Part shown: piece by piece, positions 18,109 to 30,061 of the stretch
Layout of the letters: the number at the start of each line of letters is the position of its first letter
Numbering within the stretch: position 1 is the first letter of the stretch
Source of the DNA: Mycobacterium simiae
Lineage (GTDB): Bacteria; Actinomycetota; Actinomycetes; Mycobacteriales; Mycobacteriaceae
NCBI RefSeq assembly: GCF_008370645.1
Contig: NZ_VTZN01000041.1
Coordinates: 1-32,899, forward strand
Length of the DNA: 32,899 nt
Direction of reading: 5' to 3'
Notes under the pieces: model-generated
What the model was told of the DNA's origin: nothing
The model's database searches: none
What the model saw: only the letters and a program-made list of their open reading frames with translations
Translations under genes and position numbers: made by a program

Positions 18109-19968
18109 ATGAAGACCAACTCGTCATTTCTGGCTGGCAGCGGGGTGGCGACGCAGCTGGAACGGGTCACGGATCGGCAATCCGCCCAACCACTGAACGG
18201 AACCGCAGCGCGATTCGCGCTGCGGGAGTCGTCGCTCGTCGACTTGCTGCAGCGGGTGGCCACCGAGTACCCCAATCGTGCGGCGTACAAGTTCGTCGAC
18301 TATGACGCTGATCACGCGGGATTTGTTGAGACTCTCACCTGGTGGCAGGTCTACCGGCGGTCGATGGTCGTAGCGGAGGAGCTTCGGATCTGCGCGTCCA
18401 GCGGTGATCGGGTCGCGGTATTGGCCCCCCAGGGTCTCGAATACATCATCGCCTTCCTCGGCGTACTACAGGCCGATCTGATCGCCGTTCCACTGCCAGT
18501 GCCTCAGTTCGGCATTCATGACGACCGCATTTCCGCCGCCTTGCGCGATTCCCTACCGACGGTCATCCTTACGACGTCGTCTGTCATCGACGAGGTCACA
18601 AGGTACGCGCCGCATGCCCGCGCGGCGCAGGGACCCGCGCCGATCGTCATCGCGGTGGACTCGCTAGACCTGGACTCGCCGCGCGAGCTCGACATGACTC
18701 CCCGTAAGCATCCGGCTACGGCATACCTTCAGTACACGTCGGGATCGACCCGCTCGCCGGCCGGCGTTGTCGTGACGCATAAGAACGTCATCAGCAACTG
18801 CGAGCAGCTGATGTCGGATTACATCGGTGACGTGGAGAAGGTTCCGTCAACTGCGGTGTCGTGGCTGCCGTTCTATCACGACATGGGCTTGATGCTGGGC
18901 GTCCTGCTTCCAATGATCAACCAAGACACCGCAGTGTTGTTAGATCCGATGGCATTCTTGCAACGGCCGGCTCGCTGGATGCAGTTGTTGGCCAAACATC
19001 GCGGACAGATTTCCAGTGCTCCGAATTTCGGGTTCGATTTGGCGGTGCGCAGAACGTCGGATGACGACATGGCCGGACTCGATCTTGGGCATGTGCGGGC
19101 GATCGCCACCGGCGCCGAACGCGTAAATGCAGATACAGTCCAGCGTTTCATCGATCGGTTCGCCAGATTCAACCTCAGCCCGACATCAATCCGGCCCTCG
19201 TACGGGCTCGCGGAGGCGACGGTGTATGTGGCTACCGCTGGACCTGGTCGCGAACCGACGAGTGTCTGTTTTGACTATCAGCACCTGTCTGCAGGCCAGG
19301 CCAAGCGCTGCGAGAACGCAGCCGACAACGGCGCGAAACTGGTCAGTTACGGCACGCCGCGGGCATCAACGGTGCGCATTGTCGACCCCGAAACCAGAAA
19401 GGAGAATCCGGAGGGCGCAGTTGGCGAAATATGGGTGCAGGGGGACAACGTCGCTACGGGCTATTGGCGAAACCCCGAGCTCACCGAGCGGACTTTCGGT
19501 GCGTCGCTAGTCGATCCCTCGCCGGACACACCGGTGGCTCCGTGGCTGCGGACCGGGGACCTCGGCGTCATGTTTGAGGGCGACCTGTACATCACGGGCC
19601 GAATCAAGGATCTGCTCGTCGTGGATGGGTCCAATCATTACCCAGATGACATCGAGGCGACGATGCAGGACATCACTGGTGGGCGGGTCGTCGCGATAGC
19701 TGTGCCGGATCATCACACCGAACGGCTGGTCACCATCATCGAACTCATGAGGCGGGGCCGGACAGCTGAGGAGGAGGGGGATAGGCTACGCGCGGTCAAA
19801 CGGGAAATCACATCCGCGATATCCCGGTCACACCGTTTACGCGTGGCGGATGTCGTGATGGTGGCGCCGGGCTCCATTCCGGTCACCACGAGTGGCAAAG
19901 TTCGGCGTTCAGCGTGCGTCGAGCATTACCTCAACCACGGATTCACCCGCTTGGACCGTACGGCATGA
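18109..19968 (+). CDS. fadD29: Fatty acyl-AMP ligase FadD29 (p-hydroxyphenylalkanoyl-AMP ligase)
   Basis: Activates the p-hydroxyphenylalkanoate made by Pks15/1 as an acyl adenylate and passes it to PpsA, linking the two synthase systems in PGL assembly. The ATG at 18109 gives 619 residues as in M. tuberculosis and has AAGGAT five bases upstream, which decides the start over the ATG at 17875. The adenylation core box is LQYTSGSTRSPAGVVVTH at about 207-224; SWLPFYHDMGLMLG, SYGLAEATVYVA, WLRTGDLG and GRIKDLLVVDG follow in order. The catalytic Lys is K597 in TTSGKVRRSA. The sequence is of the acyl-AMP ligase type rather than a CoA ligase. It begins a tight four-gene plus-strand group. Confidence 0.95.
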   Translation: MKTNSSFLAGSGVATQLERVTDRQSAQPLNGTAARFALRESSLVDLLQRVATEYPNRAAYKFVDYDADHAGFVETLTWWQVYRRSMVVAEELRICASSGDRVAVLAPQGLEYIIAFLGVLQADLIAVPLPVPQFGIHDDRISAALRDSLPTVILTTSSVIDEVTRYAPHARAAQGPAPIVIAVDSLDLDSPRELDMTPRKHPATAYLQYTSGSTRSPAGVVVTHKNVISNCEQLMSDYIGDVEKVPSTAVSWLPFYHDMGLMLGVLLPMINQDTAVLLDPMAFLQRPARWMQLLAKHRGQISSAPNFGFDLAVRRTSDDDMAGLDLGHVRAIATGAERVNADTVQRFIDRFARFNLSPTSIRPSYGLAEATVYVATAGPGREPTSVCFDYQHLSAGQAKRCENAADNGAKLVSYGTPRASTVRIVDPETRKENPEGAVGEIWVQGDNVATGYWRNPELTERTFGASLVDPSPDTPVAPWLRTGDLGVMFEGDLYITGRIKDLLVVDGSNHYPDDIEATMQDITGGRVVAIAVPDHHTERLVTIIELMRRGRTAEEEGDRLRAVKREITSAISRSHRLRVADVVMVAPGSIPVTTSGKVRRSACVEHYLNHGFTRLDRTA

Positions 19969-20012
19969 CCGCGAATGCGTGTGGTGACGCCCGATATCCC
20001 GAGAAACAACAT

Positions 20013-20600
20013 ATGACTGACTGCACTCTGTCTGATGAAGAGATCCGAAAGCTCGATCGCGATCTTCGCATCCTGATCGCTACTAATGGCACTCTGACGC
20101 GGATTCTCAATGTCGTGGCTAACGAAGAGATCGATGTTCAGATTATGCACCAACGAATTCGCAGTGCGCCGAAGATACCCGAGCTGGCGCATTCGGCGGT
20201 AGACAGAGTTCTGCAGCGTGATATCTTGCTCAAGGGGCGGACATCGGGGTCGGTATTTGTTGCCGCAGAGTCATTAGTTGCCATTGATCTGCTACCTCCC
20301 GAGATCGTCACGAGCCTAACCAGGACGGATGACCCCATTGGCGAGGTCATGGCGGCCAGTTATATCGAGACCTTCAAGGAACCGGCTAAAGTGTGGGTTG
20401 GCGAGTTGCCGCGGTGGCTCGCATTCAACCGACATCCGAATCTGCGGACCCGCATTGTCGGTCGCCGTTATCGCGTCATTGCCAGAGGTGAACCGGTCAT
20501 CATTATCACCGAGTACTTCCTGCGAAGTGTATTTCAAGACGCGCCGCGTGAAGACACCGGTCGTCGTCAGTTTTCTAGCGTCATCGCTGCGGCGCGCTAG
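20013..20600 (+). CDS. Chorismate pyruvate-lyase, Rv2949c-like (p-hydroxybenzoate synthesis)
   Basis: Splits chorismate into p-hydroxybenzoate and pyruvate, the sole source of the phenol ring for PGL and p-hydroxybenzoate derivatives in tubercle bacilli. From ATG 20013 the protein has 195 residues, near the 199 of Rv2949c; the frame is open further upstream into fadD29, but MTDCTLSDEEIRKLDRDLR matches the known N-terminus. Family features are VGRVLQR-like AVDRVLQRDILLKGR, FVAAESLVAIDLLP, DPIGEVMAASYIETFKE and RRYRVIARGEPVIIITEYFL. The gene starts 44 bases after fadD29 and ends 15 bases before fadD22, so it is surely co-transcribed. It is somewhat more divergent from M. tuberculosis than its neighbours. 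Confidence 0.92.
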   Translation: MTDCTLSDEEIRKLDRDLRILIATNGTLTRILNVVANEEIDVQIMHQRIRSAPKIPELAHSAVDRVLQRDILLKGRTSGSVFVAAESLVAIDLLPPEIVTSLTRTDDPIGEVMAASYIETFKEPAKVWVGELPRWLAFNRHPNLRTRIVGRRYRVIARGEPVIIITEYFLRSVFQDAPREDTGRRQFSSVIAAAR

Positions 20601-20615
20601 GACGGTCATCCAGTA

Positions 20616-22730
20616 ATGCGGAGTGGCAACCTTGCAGGGTTTCTGGCTGAGCAGGCTTCGGCAGCTGGATGGTACGACCGGCCCGCCTACTACACGCCCG
20701 ACGTCGTCACTCATGGCCAAATCCACGACGGTGCGGCCCGTCTTGGGGAAGTGCTCAGAACGCGCGGTGTTGGCAGCGGAGATCGGGTCTTGCTGTGTCT
20801 ACCGGATTCTGCGGACCTCGTGCAGCTCCTGCTGGCCTGCCTGACGCGCGGAGTTATTGCGTTCCTGGCGAATCCCGAGCTTCATCGCGACGACCACTCG
20901 TTTCAGGAACGCGACACCGAACCGGCGTTGGTGGTCACGACCAGTGCTCTGCGCGATCGGTTTCAGCGGTCGGGTGTGGCCGAGGCAGCGGAGCTCATGT
21001 CGGCGGCTGCGGACGTCGGGCCGGGAGAGTACGAAACGTTGAGTGGTGACGCGCTGGCGTACGCTACCTACACATCCGGTACGACGGGGCCGCCGAAAGC
21101 GGCGATCCATCGACACGCTGACCCGTTGACCTTTGTTGACGCGATGTGTCGCAAGGCGTTGCGGCTCACTTCCCAAGATATCGGGCTATGTAGTGCTCGC
21201 ATGTACTTTGCGTATGGGCTGGGGAATTCGGTCTGGTTTCCACTGGCTACTGGGGGGTCCGCGGTTATCAGCTCGTCGCCGGTAACTGCGGAAGCAGCCG
21301 CAGCGCTGAGTGCGCAATTCGAGCCATCGGTGCTATACGGTGTGCCCAATTTTTTCGCGAGTGTTGTGGACACCGTTGCTCCCGAGTCCTTCCGGTCGCT
21401 GCGCTGCGTGGTATCGGCCGGCGATGCCCTAGAGATAGGTCTCGCCGCGCGGCTGACGGAATTCTTCGGCGATATTCCCGTCCTCGACGGAATTGGGTCT
21501 ACCGAGGTTGGCCAGACATTCGTATCCAATAGCGTTGATGAATGGCGGCTCGGGACGCTGGGAAAGGTTCTTCCACCCTACGAGATTCGCGTCGTTGCGC
21601 CGGATGGCAGCACCGCCGGACCTGGGGTTGAGGGAGATCTCTGGGTGCGCGGACCAGCTATCGTCCCCGGCTATTGGAATTGGCCCGATCCGCCGCCGGG
21701 GAATGGGAGTTGGCTCGACACCCGGGATCGGGTATGCGTCGACGACGACGGATGGGTTAGCTACTGCTGCCGCGCGGATGACACCGAAATTGTCGGAGGG
21801 GTCAATGTTAATCCGCGGGAGGTCGAGCGACTCATTGTCGAGCACGACGCGGTGGCTGAGGCTGCGGTTGTCAGGGTAAGGGAGTCCACCGGTGCGTCGA
21901 CACTGCAGGCCTTTGTCGTCGCGGCCAGCGGCGCCTTAATCGACGAATCGGTGATGCGAGACATTCACCGGCGACTGCTTACCCGATTGTCGGGATTCAA
22001 AGTGCCGCATAGATTTGCCACCGTCGAGCGACTCCCTCGAACCGCGAACGGAAAGCTGTTGCGCAGCGCACTTCGTCAGGAAAGTCCGACTACACCCATT
22101 TGGGAACTATCCTTGACCGAGCCTGAGTCCGATGCGCCGGCGCGACGCGATAGCCGGCCGGCGTCGATTGCGCATGATGCCCCCAGAAACGCTGGCGACG
22201 TAGACCTTAAAGAGCGGCTAGCCGTTTTGCAGCAAGAGCGTTACCGGCTGGTGGCGGACGTCGTAGGTGCGGAAGCCGCCAAGATGTTGGGTGAGCCCGA
22301 TCCCCGGTCGGTGAATCACGATTTGGCCTTCTCGGAGTTGGGTTTCGACTCGCAAATGACGGTCGGGCTCTGCAAACGATTGGCGGTAACCACCGGCCTG
22401 CGGCTTCCTGACACTGTCGGATGGGATTGCGGCTCGATATCGGGTTTGGCTCGGTATGTGGAGACCGCGCTGTCGGTAGGGGACACGGGGCTGGTGCCTA
22501 CCTCGGCAACTGTCGTTGGGATCGGACGATCACCACTGGACGAAGAGCTGCAGCGGCTCGAAGCGATGGTGGTGGCGATAGGAGCCCATGACAAGCAGCG
22601 GGTGGCGGATCGGCTGCGCGCCATCCTGGGCGCCATCACCGACGGTGAGGACCGTTTCGGCAAGCAGATCCGGGCGGCCTCCACTCCTGACGAGATCTTT
22701 CAGTTAATTGATTCTGAGTTTGGCGAGTGA
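20616..22730 (+). CDS. fadD22: p-Hydroxybenzoyl-AMP ligase/carrier protein FadD22
   Basis: Adenylates p-hydroxybenzoate and loads it on its own C-terminal carrier domain, from which it primes Pks15/1. The 704 residues are one short of M. tuberculosis FadD22. The adenylation domain holds [14 protein letters not shown] near 152, [28 protein letters not shown], and the catalytic Lys K480 in [13 protein letters not shown]. The carrier domain follows a linker at about 510-540; its phosphopantetheine Ser is S579 in [18 protein letters not shown]-terminal tail ends in [13 protein letters not shown], a docking-like segment. It starts 15 bases after the chorismate lyase gene and ends 20 bases before pks15/1. 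Confidence 0.96.
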   Translation: MRSGNLAGFLAEQASAAGWYDRPAYYTPDVVTHGQIHDGAARLGEVLRTRGVGSGDRVLLCLPDSADLVQLLLACLTRGVIAFLANPELHRDDHSFQERDTEPALVVTTSALRDRFQRSGVAEAAELMSAAADVGPGEYETLSGDALAYATYTSGTTGPPKAAIHRHADPLTFVDAMCRKALRLTSQDIGLCSARMYFAYGLGNSVWFPLATGGSAVISSSPVTAEAAAALSAQFEPSVLYGVPNFFASVVDTVAPESFRSLRCVVSAGDALEIGLAARLTEFFGDIPVLDGIGSTEVGQTFVSNSVDEWRLGTLGKVLPPYEIRVVAPDGSTAGPGVEGDLWVRGPAIVPGYWNWPDPPPGNGSWLDTRDRVCVDDDGWVSYCCRADDTEIVGGVNVNPREVERLIVEHDAVAEAAVVRVRESTGASTLQAFVVAASGALIDESVMRDIHRRLLTRLSGFKVPHRFATVERLPRTANGKLLRSALRQESPTTPIWELSLTEPESDAPARRDSRPASIAHDAPRNAGDVDLKERLAVLQQERYRLVADVVGAEAAKMLGEPDPRSVNHDLAFSELGFDSQMTVGLCKRLAVTTGLRLPDTVGWDCGSISGLARYVETALSVGDTGLVPTSATVVGIGRSPLDEELQRLEAMVVAIGAHDKQRVADRLRAILGAITDGEDRFGKQIRAASTPDEIFQLIDSEFGE

Positions 22731-22750
22731 TGAAGAGGAGCAACTGACCG

Positions 22751-25700
22751 ATGACGACGGGCAGCGAAGGGGACGAGCAGCAAAACGAAAAGCTCTTCCG
22801 TTATCTGAAAAAGGTTGCTGTAGAGCTCGACGAGGCGCGCGCACGGCTACGGGAATACGAACAACGCGAGACCGAGCCGATCGCGGTGGTGGGGATGGGG
22901 TGCCGCTTTCCTGGTGGCGTGGCTGGTCCCGAGGACTTGTGGGAGGTCGTGTCGGAGGGCCGAGACCTGGTGACGGAGTTTCCCACGGATCGCGGCTGGG
23001 ATGTGGAGGGATTGTTTGATCCCGACCCCGATGCGGAGGGTAAGACCTATACCCGATCCGGTGCCTTTCTCGAGGACGCCACGGGGTTCGACGCGGGTTT
23101 TTTCGGGATAGCCCCCGGCGAGGTGCTGGCGATGGACCCTCAGCAGCGGTTGATGCTCGAGGTTTCCTGGGAGGCGTTAGAGCACGCCGGGATTGACCCG
23201 TTGTCGTTGCGGGGGTCGGCGACCGGGGTGTTCACTGGGATCTTCGCGCCGACTTATGGCAGCAAGGAGACCGGGGGGCTGCAGGGATACGGCTTGACCG
23301 GCACCGCAGTGAGCGTGGCCTCGGGGCGGGTTTCCTACGTGCTGGGGCTGGAGGGCCCGGCGGTATCGGTGGATACCGCCTGCTCCTCATCGCTGGTCGC
23401 AATCCATTGGGCGATGGCGTCGTTGCGGTCGGGCGAGTGCGATCTGGCCTTGGCCGGTGGCGTGACGGTGATGGGATTGCCGTCGATTTTTGTTGGGTTC
23501 AGCCGGCAGCGGGGGCTGGCCGCCGATGGACGCTGCAAGGCATTTGCGGGCGCGGCCGACGGGACCGGTTGGGGCGAAGGCGCCGGGGTGGTGGTGCTCG
23601 AGCGGCTATCGGATGCCCAGCGGCTGGGGCATTCGGTGTTGGCGGTGGTACGCGGCAGCGCGATCAACCAAGACGGCGCGTCGAATGGGTTGACCGCACC
23701 CAGCGGACCCGCCCAACAACGGGTGATTCGCGCGGCACTGGCCAACGCGGGCTTAGGCACGGCCGAGGTGGACGTGGTCGAAGCACACGGGACGGCCACC
23801 ACGTTGGGCGACCCGATCGAAGCGCACGCGCTATTGGCGACCTATGGGCAAGGCCGCCCGGCGGATCGACCCCTGTGGGTGGGTTCGATCAAATCGAATA
23901 TGGGTCATACCCAAGCCGCGGCGGGAGTGGCCGGGGTAATCAAGATGATTGAGGCGATGCGGCATGGGTTTATGCCGGCGACGCTGCACGTCGATGTGCC
24001 CTCCCCGCGAGTGGATTGGGACAGCGGCGCGGTATCGGTGTTGACCGAGGCTCGGGACTGGCCGGTCGATGGGCGTCCACGCCGCGCCGGGGTTTCTTCG
24101 TTTGGAATCAGCGGCACCAACGCGCATGTGATCCTGGAGCAGGCGCCCGAGCCGGCTCCGGCTGAGGTGAGTGAAGCCACGCCAAGCGGCTCACGTTTGT
24201 CGGTGTTGCCGTGGGTGCTTTCGGCGAAGTCAGCGGAGGCGTTGGCAGCCCAGGCGAGTCGGTTGCTGGCCGTTGTCCAGCCTGACCTGACCCTGGATCC
24301 GGCCGACGTCGGGGTATCGCTGGCGGGTCGATCAGTGTTTGAGCACCGGGCTGTGGTGGTGGGCAGTGACCGCGAAGAGTTGATCGCGGGGTTGGCTGGG
24401 GTGGCTGATGGCGACCCGGGTGCTGGCGTGGTGATCGGGCAAGCGGGCTCAGTGGGCAAGACCGTGGTGGTTTTTCCCGGGCAGGGCGCCCAGCGGATCG
24501 GGATGGGTCAGGAGTTGTACGACCACTTGCCGGTGTTTGCCGAAGCGTTCGATGCGGTAGCCAACAAGTTGGATCAGCAACTGAGATTGCCGCTACGTGA
24601 GGTGATGTGGGGTGCCGACGCTAGTACGCTGGATAGCACCGAGTTTGCTCAGCCCGCATTGTTTGCGGTTGAGGTGGCGTTGTTCACGGTGTTGCGGCGT
24701 TGGGGTGTGCGGCCGGACTTCGTGATGGGCCACTCGGTGGGGGAGCTGTCGGCGGCGCACGTGGCCGGAGTGTTGACGCTGGCGGATGCGGCAATGCTGG
24801 TGGTCGCGCGGGGTCGGCTGATGCAAGCGTTGCCAACCGGTGGCGCAATGGTTGCGGTGGCAGCATCTGAAGACGAGGTGATGCCTCTATTGGGTGAGGG
24901 AGTGGGTATCGCCGCGATCAATGCGCCCGGCTCGGTGACGATCTCCGGGGCCGAGGCCGCGGTCAGCGAAATTGCCGAGAAGTTCGCTGCCCAGGGGCGC
25001 CGGACTCATCAGTTGGCGGTCTCCCACGCGTTTCATTCGCCGTTGATGGAGCCCATGCTGGAGGAGTTCGCCCAGCTCGCTGCCCGCGTCGAGGCACGGG
25101 AGCCGCAGATCGGGCTGGTGTCCAACGTGACCGGTGAATTGGTTTGCGCCGCTGATGATTTCGGATCGGCGCCGTATTGGGTGGAGCATGTCCGCCGGCC
25201 GGTGCGTTTTGCTGACAGTGTGCGTCACTTGGAGACGCTCGGGGCGACACATTTCATCGAGGTCGGTCCCGGTAGTGGCTTGACGGGCTCGATCGAGCAG
25301 TCATTGGCCCCTGCTGAGGCGGTGGTGGTATCGGTGCTGGGCAAAGATCGTCCCGAGCTGCCTTCGGCGCTGAGCGCGGCCGGCCAGTTGTTCACCAGTG
25401 GGGTGCCGGTGGATTGGCTGACGGTGTTTGCCGGCTCGGGCGCCAACCGGGTGACGTTGCCCACGTATCCGTTTCAGCGGCGGCGTTTCTGGGAGGCGCC
25501 GGGCGTGGCTGGGGCCGCCGATGTGGTTGGTTTGGGTCTGGGCGCTACCGAGCATGCGTTGTTGGGCGCGGTGGTCGAGCGGCCGGATTCCGGCGGCGTG
25601 GTGTTGACCGGCCGGCTATCGTTGGCCGACCAGCCGTGGTTGGCCGATCACGTGGTGAGCGGGGTCGTGCTGTTTCCCGGGGCGGGCTTCGTCGAGCTGG

Positions 25701-28700
25701 TGATCCGCGCCGGCGATGAAGTCGGGTGCGGGGTCATCGAGGAGCTGGTGCTGGCGGCGCCGCTGGTGCTGCACCCGGGGCTGGGCGTACAAGTTCAGGT
25801 TGTGGTAGGCCCCGCCGACGAGGCGGGGAGCCAGGCCGTGTCGGTGTACTCCCGGGGTGATCACGCGCAGGAATGGTTGCTACATGCCATGGGCACACTG
25901 GGGCACAGCGCCGCGCAGGCGTCGGCGGATTTGTCGGTGTGGCCGCCGGAGGGCGCGCAGAGCGTTGATATTTCCGATGGCTATGAGCGCTTGGCCGCGC
26001 GTGGCTATGCCTACGGCAAGGCATTTCAGGGGCTGGTGTCGGTCTGGCGGCGTGAGTCGGAGCTCTTTGCTGAAGTGGTCGCTCCCGTCGAGGCCGGGGT
26101 GGCGGTCGACGGAATGGGGATGCACCCGGCCGTGCTGGACGCGGTGCTGCATGCCCTGGGGCTGGCTATCGAGACCAGCGAGACGATGTTGCCGTTCTGC
26201 TGGCGGGGAGTGTCGCTGCATGCTGGCGGCGCCGGGCGGGTTCGGGCGCGTCTGGCCTCCGCGGGCGCCGATGCGATCTCGGTAGAGATCGCAGACGCCA
26301 CCGGGTTGCCGGTGCTGACGGTCGGCGCCCTGGTGACCCGCGCGATGACCGCCGAGCAGCTGCATGCTGCGGTGAACGCGGCCGGACGTGGATCCGACCA
26401 GGGACCGCTGGAAGTTGTGTGGTCACCAATGCCGTTGAGTCACGACGGCATAGACCAATCCGATCAGGCTGCGGTGTTGTCCTGGGAGGACTTCTGCGTC
26501 GGCGATGGTGCGGCGGCGGCTGCCAACGGCAATGGCGGGTCGGCTGGTGACGCAGCCGTGGTGGTCTGGGAATTCCGCTCTGCGGCAGCGGATGTGGTGG
26601 GCTCGGTCTATGCGGCCACCCACGCCGCGCTGCAGGTGTTGCAGTCCTGGCTGAGCAGAGATCGCGCGGGCACCTTGCTGGTGTTGACCCACGGGGCCGT
26701 GGGCTTGGCCGGTGAAGATGTCAGCGATCTGGCCGCCGCGGCGGTATGGGGCATGGTGCGATCGGCGCAGGCCGAACAACCTGACCGGATCGTATTAGTC
26801 GACGCCGATACACCGGTGGGTCAGTGGGTGAATGTGGCTCCGCTGGCCGCAGTCGGGGAATCCCAACTGCTGGTGCGCGGCGGTGTTGTGCACAACGCCC
26901 GCTTGGCGCCGGCAGCGCCGCTGCTGGGGCTGCCCGCAGCGGACTCGGCGTGGCGGTTGGCTGCCGGAGGCGGCGGGACGTTGGAGGATCTGGTGATCCA
27001 ACCGTGCCCGGAGGCGCAGGCACCGCTGCAGGCGGGACAGGTGCGGGTAGCGGTATCGGCCGTTGGGGTCAATTTTCGGGACGTGGTGGCCGCGCTGGGG
27101 ATGTATCCCGGCCAGGCCCCACCCCTAGGTGCAGAAGGCGCCGGGGTGGTGATCGAGACCGGTCCCGAGGTGGCCGGTGTGGCCGTCGGTGACCCGGTGA
27201 TGGGATTTTTGGGCGGGGCCGGTCCGCTGGCGGTAGTGGACCAGCAGCTGATTGCCCTGATGCCGCAGGGCTGGTCGTTTGCCGAGGCCGCCGCCGTGCC
27301 GGTGGTGTTCTTGACAGCCTTATTCGGATTGGCGGACTTGGCCGAGATCAAGGCCGGGGAATCGGTGCTCATTCACGCCGGAACCGGCGGAGTGGGCATG
27401 GCGGCGGTGCAGCTGGCGCGTCACTGGGGTGTGGAAGTGTTCGTCACCGCCAGCCGCGGTAAATGGGACACGCTGCGCGCCATGGGGTTTGACGACGACC
27501 ACATCGGCGACTCCCGCACGCTGGAGTTTGAGGACAAGTTCCTCGCGGTCACTGAGGGGCGCGGGGTTGATGTGGTGCTCGACTCGCTGGCCGGCGAGTT
27601 CGTGGATGCATCACTGCGTTTGCTAGTCCGCGGTGGGCGTTTTCTGGAGATGGGCAAAACCGATATCCGCGATGCCCAGAAGATCGCTTCCAACTATCCC
27701 GGTGTGTGGTATCGGGCCTTCGACCTGTCAGAAGCCGGCCCGGTGCGGATGCAGGCGATGCTGGGCGAGGTTAGGGAGCTGTTCGACGCGAATGTGCTGC
27801 AGCGGCTTCCGGTCACGACTTGGGATGTGCGCTGCGCGCCGGCGGCGTTCCGGTTTATGAGCCAGGCCCGCCATATTGGCAAAGTGGTCTTGACCATGCC
27901 ATCGGCATTACCCGACAGCCTTGCTGACGGCACCGTCCTGATCACCGGTGCCACCGGAATGGTCGGTGGCGTGCTGGCCCGCCATCTGGTCAGCGCCTTT
28001 CGCGTGCGCCATCTGGTGCTGGCCAGCCGGCGGGGTGATCGCGCCGAAGGGGCAGCTGAGTTGGCGGCCGAATTAGCCGAGGCGGGCGCACGGGTGCAGG
28101 TGGCGGCCTGTGATGTGGCCGATCGCGACGCGGTGACAGGCCTGTTGGCCCAGTTGGCGGGGGAGTGGCCGCCACTGCGCGGCGTGATCCACGCCGCCGG
28201 GGTGATCGATGACGCGGCGATCACCTCGTTGACACCAGATCGGATCGACCCGGTGTTGCGGGCCAAGGTCGACGCGGCCTGGAACCTGCACGAGGCCACC
28301 CGTGAGCTGGATCTGTCGATGTTTGCGCTGTGCTCCTCGATCGCAGCCACGGTGGGCTCACCGGGGCAAGGCAATTACTCGGCGGCCAACGCGTTTCTTG
28401 ACGGGTTGGTCGCTCACCGTCAGGCCGCGGGGTTGGCCGGAGTATCGCTGGCCTGGGGCTTGTGGGAGCAGACCAGCGCCATCACCGCTCATTTGAGCGA
28501 CCGAGATCTGGCCAGGATGAGCCGTAGCGGGTTAGCGGCAATGAGCCCCGAGCAGGCGCTGGAGCTATTTGACGCGGCGCTGACGATCGACAGCCCCCTG
28601 ATGGTTGCCACCCGCCTGGACCGGGCCGCACTAGGTACCCGGTCCCAGGGCGGCGCGTTGCCGGCGTTGTTCAGCGGGCTGGTGCGCCGACCACGGCGAC

Positions 28701-29092
28701 GCCAGATCGACGACACCACTGATGTCACCCAGTCGAAATCGGCTCTGGCGCAACGCCTCCACGGGCTGGATGCCGACGCACAGCACGAACTGCTGGTGGG
28801 AATAGTGCGCACGCAGGCTGCGGCGGTGCTGGGCCGGCCTTCGCCGGAGGACATCGACTCCGACGCGGCGTTCCAAGATCTCGGCTTTGACTCGCTCACC
28901 GCCGTGGAACTACGCAACCGGCTGAAGAACGCCACCGGGCTGACCCTGCCACCCACCGTGATCTTGGACCATCCCACCCCCGCCGCAGTCGCCGACCACA
29001 TCGCCGAGCAAATCACCCAAAGCCCCGAATCCAATGGCGCAAACCCGAGACTAGCCGAGCGCGATGAGGAAAAAGTGTCGGTGCATGCATAG
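22751..29092 (+). CDS. pks15/1: Type I polyketide synthase Pks15/1, intact (KS-AT-DH-ER-KR-ACP)
   Basis: Iterative synthase that extends p-hydroxybenzoyl-FadD22 with malonyl-CoA into p-hydroxyphenylalkanoates, the lipid core of PGL. The single 2113-residue frame carries: an N-terminal coiled docking segment (about 10-38); KS with Cys211 in [12 protein letters not shown], His346 in VEAHGTAT and His386 in [12 protein letters not shown] with Ser662 in [11 protein letters not shown] and HAFH at 759-762, the malonyl-type box; DH with His967 in [12 protein letters not shown] and Asp1130 in [14 protein letters not shown] with HAGTGGVGM at 1542-1550; KR with [11 protein letters not shown] near 1730, Ser1863 and Tyr1876; ACP with Ser2048 in [13 protein letters not shown]. 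There is no thioesterase. In H37Rv a short deletion splits this gene into pks15 and pks1; here it is whole, so PGL production is expected. GAGGAG precedes the ATG at 22751. Confidence 0.97.
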   Translation: MTTGSEGDEQQNEKLFRYLKKVAVELDEARARLREYEQRETEPIAVVGMGCRFPGGVAGPEDLWEVVSEGRDLVTEFPTDRGWDVEGLFDPDPDAEGKTYTRSGAFLEDATGFDAGFFGIAPGEVLAMDPQQRLMLEVSWEALEHAGIDPLSLRGSATGVFTGIFAPTYGSKETGGLQGYGLTGTAVSVASGRVSYVLGLEGPAVSVDTACSSSLVAIHWAMASLRSGECDLALAGGVTVMGLPSIFVGFSRQRGLAADGRCKAFAGAADGTGWGEGAGVVVLERLSDAQRLGHSVLAVVRGSAINQDGASNGLTAPSGPAQQRVIRAALANAGLGTAEVDVVEAHGTATTLGDPIEAHALLATYGQGRPADRPLWVGSIKSNMGHTQAAAGVAGVIKMIEAMRHGFMPATLHVDVPSPRVDWDSGAVSVLTEARDWPVDGRPRRAGVSSFGISGTNAHVILEQAPEPAPAEVSEATPSGSRLSVLPWVLSAKSAEALAAQASRLLAVVQPDLTLDPADVGVSLAGRSVFEHRAVVVGSDREELIAGLAGVADGDPGAGVVIGQAGSVGKTVVVFPGQGAQRIGMGQELYDHLPVFAEAFDAVANKLDQQLRLPLREVMWGADASTLDSTEFAQPALFAVEVALFTVLRRWGVRPDFVMGHSVGELSAAHVAGVLTLADAAMLVVARGRLMQALPTGGAMVAVAASEDEVMPLLGEGVGIAAINAPGSVTISGAEAAVSEIAEKFAAQGRRTHQLAVSHAFHSPLMEPMLEEFAQLAARVEAREPQIGLVSNVTGELVCAADDFGSAPYWVEHVRRPVRFADSVRHLETLGATHFIEVGPGSGLTGSIEQSLAPAEAVVVSVLGKDRPELPSALSAAGQLFTSGVPVDWLTVFAGSGANRVTLPTYPFQRRRFWEAPGVAGAADVVGLGLGATEHALLGAVVERPDSGGVVLTGRLSLADQPWLADHVVSGVVLFPGAGFVELVIRAGDEVGCGVIEELVLAAPLVLHPGLGVQVQVVVGPADEAGSQAVSVYSRGDHAQEWLLHAMGTLGHSAAQASADLSVWPPEGAQSVDISDGYERLAARGYAYGKAFQGLVSVWRRESELFAEVVAPVEAGVAVDGMGMHPAVLDAVLHALGLAIETSETMLPFCWRGVSLHAGGAGRVRARLASAGADAISVEIADATGLPVLTVGALVTRAMTAEQLHAAVNAAGRGSDQGPLEVVWSPMPLSHDGIDQSDQAAVLSWEDFCVGDGAAAAANGNGGSAGDAAVVVWEFRSAAADVVGSVYAATHAALQVLQSWLSRDRAGTLLVLTHGAVGLAGEDVSDLAAAAVWGMVRSAQAEQPDRIVLVDADTPVGQWVNVAPLAAVGESQLLVRGGVVHNARLAPAAPLLGLPAADSAWRLAAGGGGTLEDLVIQPCPEAQAPLQAGQVRVAVSAVGVNFRDVVAALGMYPGQAPPLGAEGAGVVIETGPEVAGVAVGDPVMGFLGGAGPLAVVDQQLIALMPQGWSFAEAAAVPVVFLTALFGLADLAEIKAGESVLIHAGTGGVGMAAVQLARHWGVEVFVTASRGKWDTLRAMGFDDDHIGDSRTLEFEDKFLAVTEGRGVDVVLDSLAGEFVDASLRLLVRGGRFLEMGKTDIRDAQKIASNYPGVWYRAFDLSEAGPVRMQAMLGEVRELFDANVLQRLPVTTWDVRCAPAAFRFMSQARHIGKVVLTMPSALPDSLADGTVLITGATGMVGGVLARHLVSAFRVRHLVLASRRGDRAEGAAELAAELAEAGARVQVAACDVADRDAVTGLLAQLAGEWPPLRGVIHAAGVIDDAAITSLTPDRIDPVLRAKVDAAWNLHEATRELDLSMFALCSSIAATVGSPGQGNYSAANAFLDGLVAHRQAAGLAGVSLAWGLWEQTSAITAHLSDRDLARMSRSGLAAMSPEQALELFDAALTIDSPLMVATRLDRAALGTRSQGGALPALFSGLVRRPRRRQIDDTTDVTQSKSALAQRLHGLDADAQHELLVGIVRTQAAAVLGRPSPEDIDSDAAFQDLGFDSLTAVELRNRLKNATGLTLPPTVILDHPTPAAVADHIAEQITQSPESNGANPRLAERDEEKVSVHA

Positions 29093-29144
29093 TTCGGTCC
29101 TCGCCGGGGTTGTTTCCCAGCGACAACCGAAAACTGCTCCGGAC

Positions 29145-29188
29145 TCGGGGGTTGGTCAGATCTGCGCCCGGACGACCCCGATTTTTTT
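29145..29188 (+). terminator. Candidate intrinsic terminator after pks15/1
   Basis: TCGGGG (29145-29150) and CCCCGA (29176-29181) can pair, with a 25-base loop, and seven T residues follow directly (29182-29188). It lies about 50 bases after the pks15/1 stop and 150 bases before lppX. The loop is long, so confidence is moderate; if real it separates lppX from the synthase operon. Confidence 0.4.
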
Positions 29189-29336
29189 GCACACGCCGAT
29201 TCGGTGGTTGTCCAAAGTGATCGACGACCCAAGAGAGAAGAGCCTCGACAGGACGAATGCCGGCTACCCGGCCGGAGAACGTCGTTGCCGTCGTCCCAGT
29301 GGGCGGCGGAAGAAAACGCCATCGAAAGGATGCGCA

Positions 29337-30032
29337 ATGAACTATCGGTCTTCGGCGGCGACGTCCGCCGTTCTGCTAACGCTGAGCGCTGGTCTGGTGC
29401 TAGGGCTATCCGGATGCTCGTCTGACAAACCCGAGTCCGCTCCGCAGAGTTCGGTCACTACGACGGCTGACCCGGCGCTGGTAGCCGAGCTCAAGCAGTC
29501 GCTGGACGCGACGAAGGCATTGACGAGCGTGCACCTGGCGGTGCGAACAACCGGAAAAATCGACAGCATGCTCGGTATCACCAGCGCCGACGTCGATGTC
29601 CGGGCCAATCCGATCGCCGCAAAGGGCGTATGCACGTATAACGACCAGTCGGGTGTCCCGTTCCGGACCAAGGACGACAACATCTCCGTGAAGCTGTTCG
29701 ACGACTGGACCAATCTCGGCTCCGTCTCCGACTTGTCGGCCTCGCGGGTGCTGGACCCCACCAATGGTGTGACCACGATACTGTCGGGCATCAGCAATCT
29801 GCAGGCGCAAGGCTCGGAGGTGATCGACGGCGTTCCCACCACCAAGATCACCGGAACCCTGCCGACGGACACCGTCAAGCTCTTGGACCCGGGCGCCCGA
29901 AGTTCGCGACCGGCAACCGTGTGGGTTGCCTCCGACGGTTCCCACCGCTTAGTCCGGGCAACGGTAGACCTTGGTTCTGGGACGGTCCAGGTCACGCTCT
30001 CAAAGTGGAACCAACCCGTGAACGTCGACTAG
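29337..30032 (+). CDS. lppX: Lipoprotein LppX, lipid carrier for dimycocerosates/PGL
   Basis: Cell-envelope lipoprotein needed in M. tuberculosis for moving phthiocerol dimycocerosates to the outer layer. The ATG at 29337 has AAAGGA six bases upstream and is preferred over earlier in-frame starts, because a signal peptide starts exactly there. The signal peptide has a hydrophobic core (SAVLLTLSAGLVLGL) and lipobox LSGC at 24-27, with Cys27 lipidated. The mature part follows the LppX/LprAFG fold: SLDATKALTSVHLAVRTTGK, GVCTYNDQSGVPFRTKDDNI, VIDGVPTTKITGTLP and the end KWNQPVNVD. The length of 231 compares with 233 in M. tuberculosis. It is convergent with mmpL7, only 29 bases apart. Confidence 0.96.
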   Translation: MNYRSSAATSAVLLTLSAGLVLGLSGCSSDKPESAPQSSVTTTADPALVAELKQSLDATKALTSVHLAVRTTGKIDSMLGITSADVDVRANPIAAKGVCTYNDQSGVPFRTKDDNISVKLFDDWTNLGSVSDLSASRVLDPTNGVTTILSGISNLQAQGSEVIDGVPTTKITGTLPTDTVKLLDPGARSSRPATVWVASDGSHRLVRATVDLGSGTVQVTLSKWNQPVNVD

Positions 30033-30041
30033 CTGCGTCGG

Positions 30042-30060
30042 ATGGGTGGGTCCCACCCAT
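30042..30060. terminator. Perfect hairpin between convergent lppX and mmpL7
   Basis: ATGGGTGG, a 3-base loop GTC, and CCACCCAT form a perfect 8-base stem in the 29-base gap between the two stop codons. TTTC follows on the plus side, and there is no long T-tract. Being symmetrical, it can serve both strands as a terminator. Confidence 0.55.
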
Positions 30061-30061
30061 T

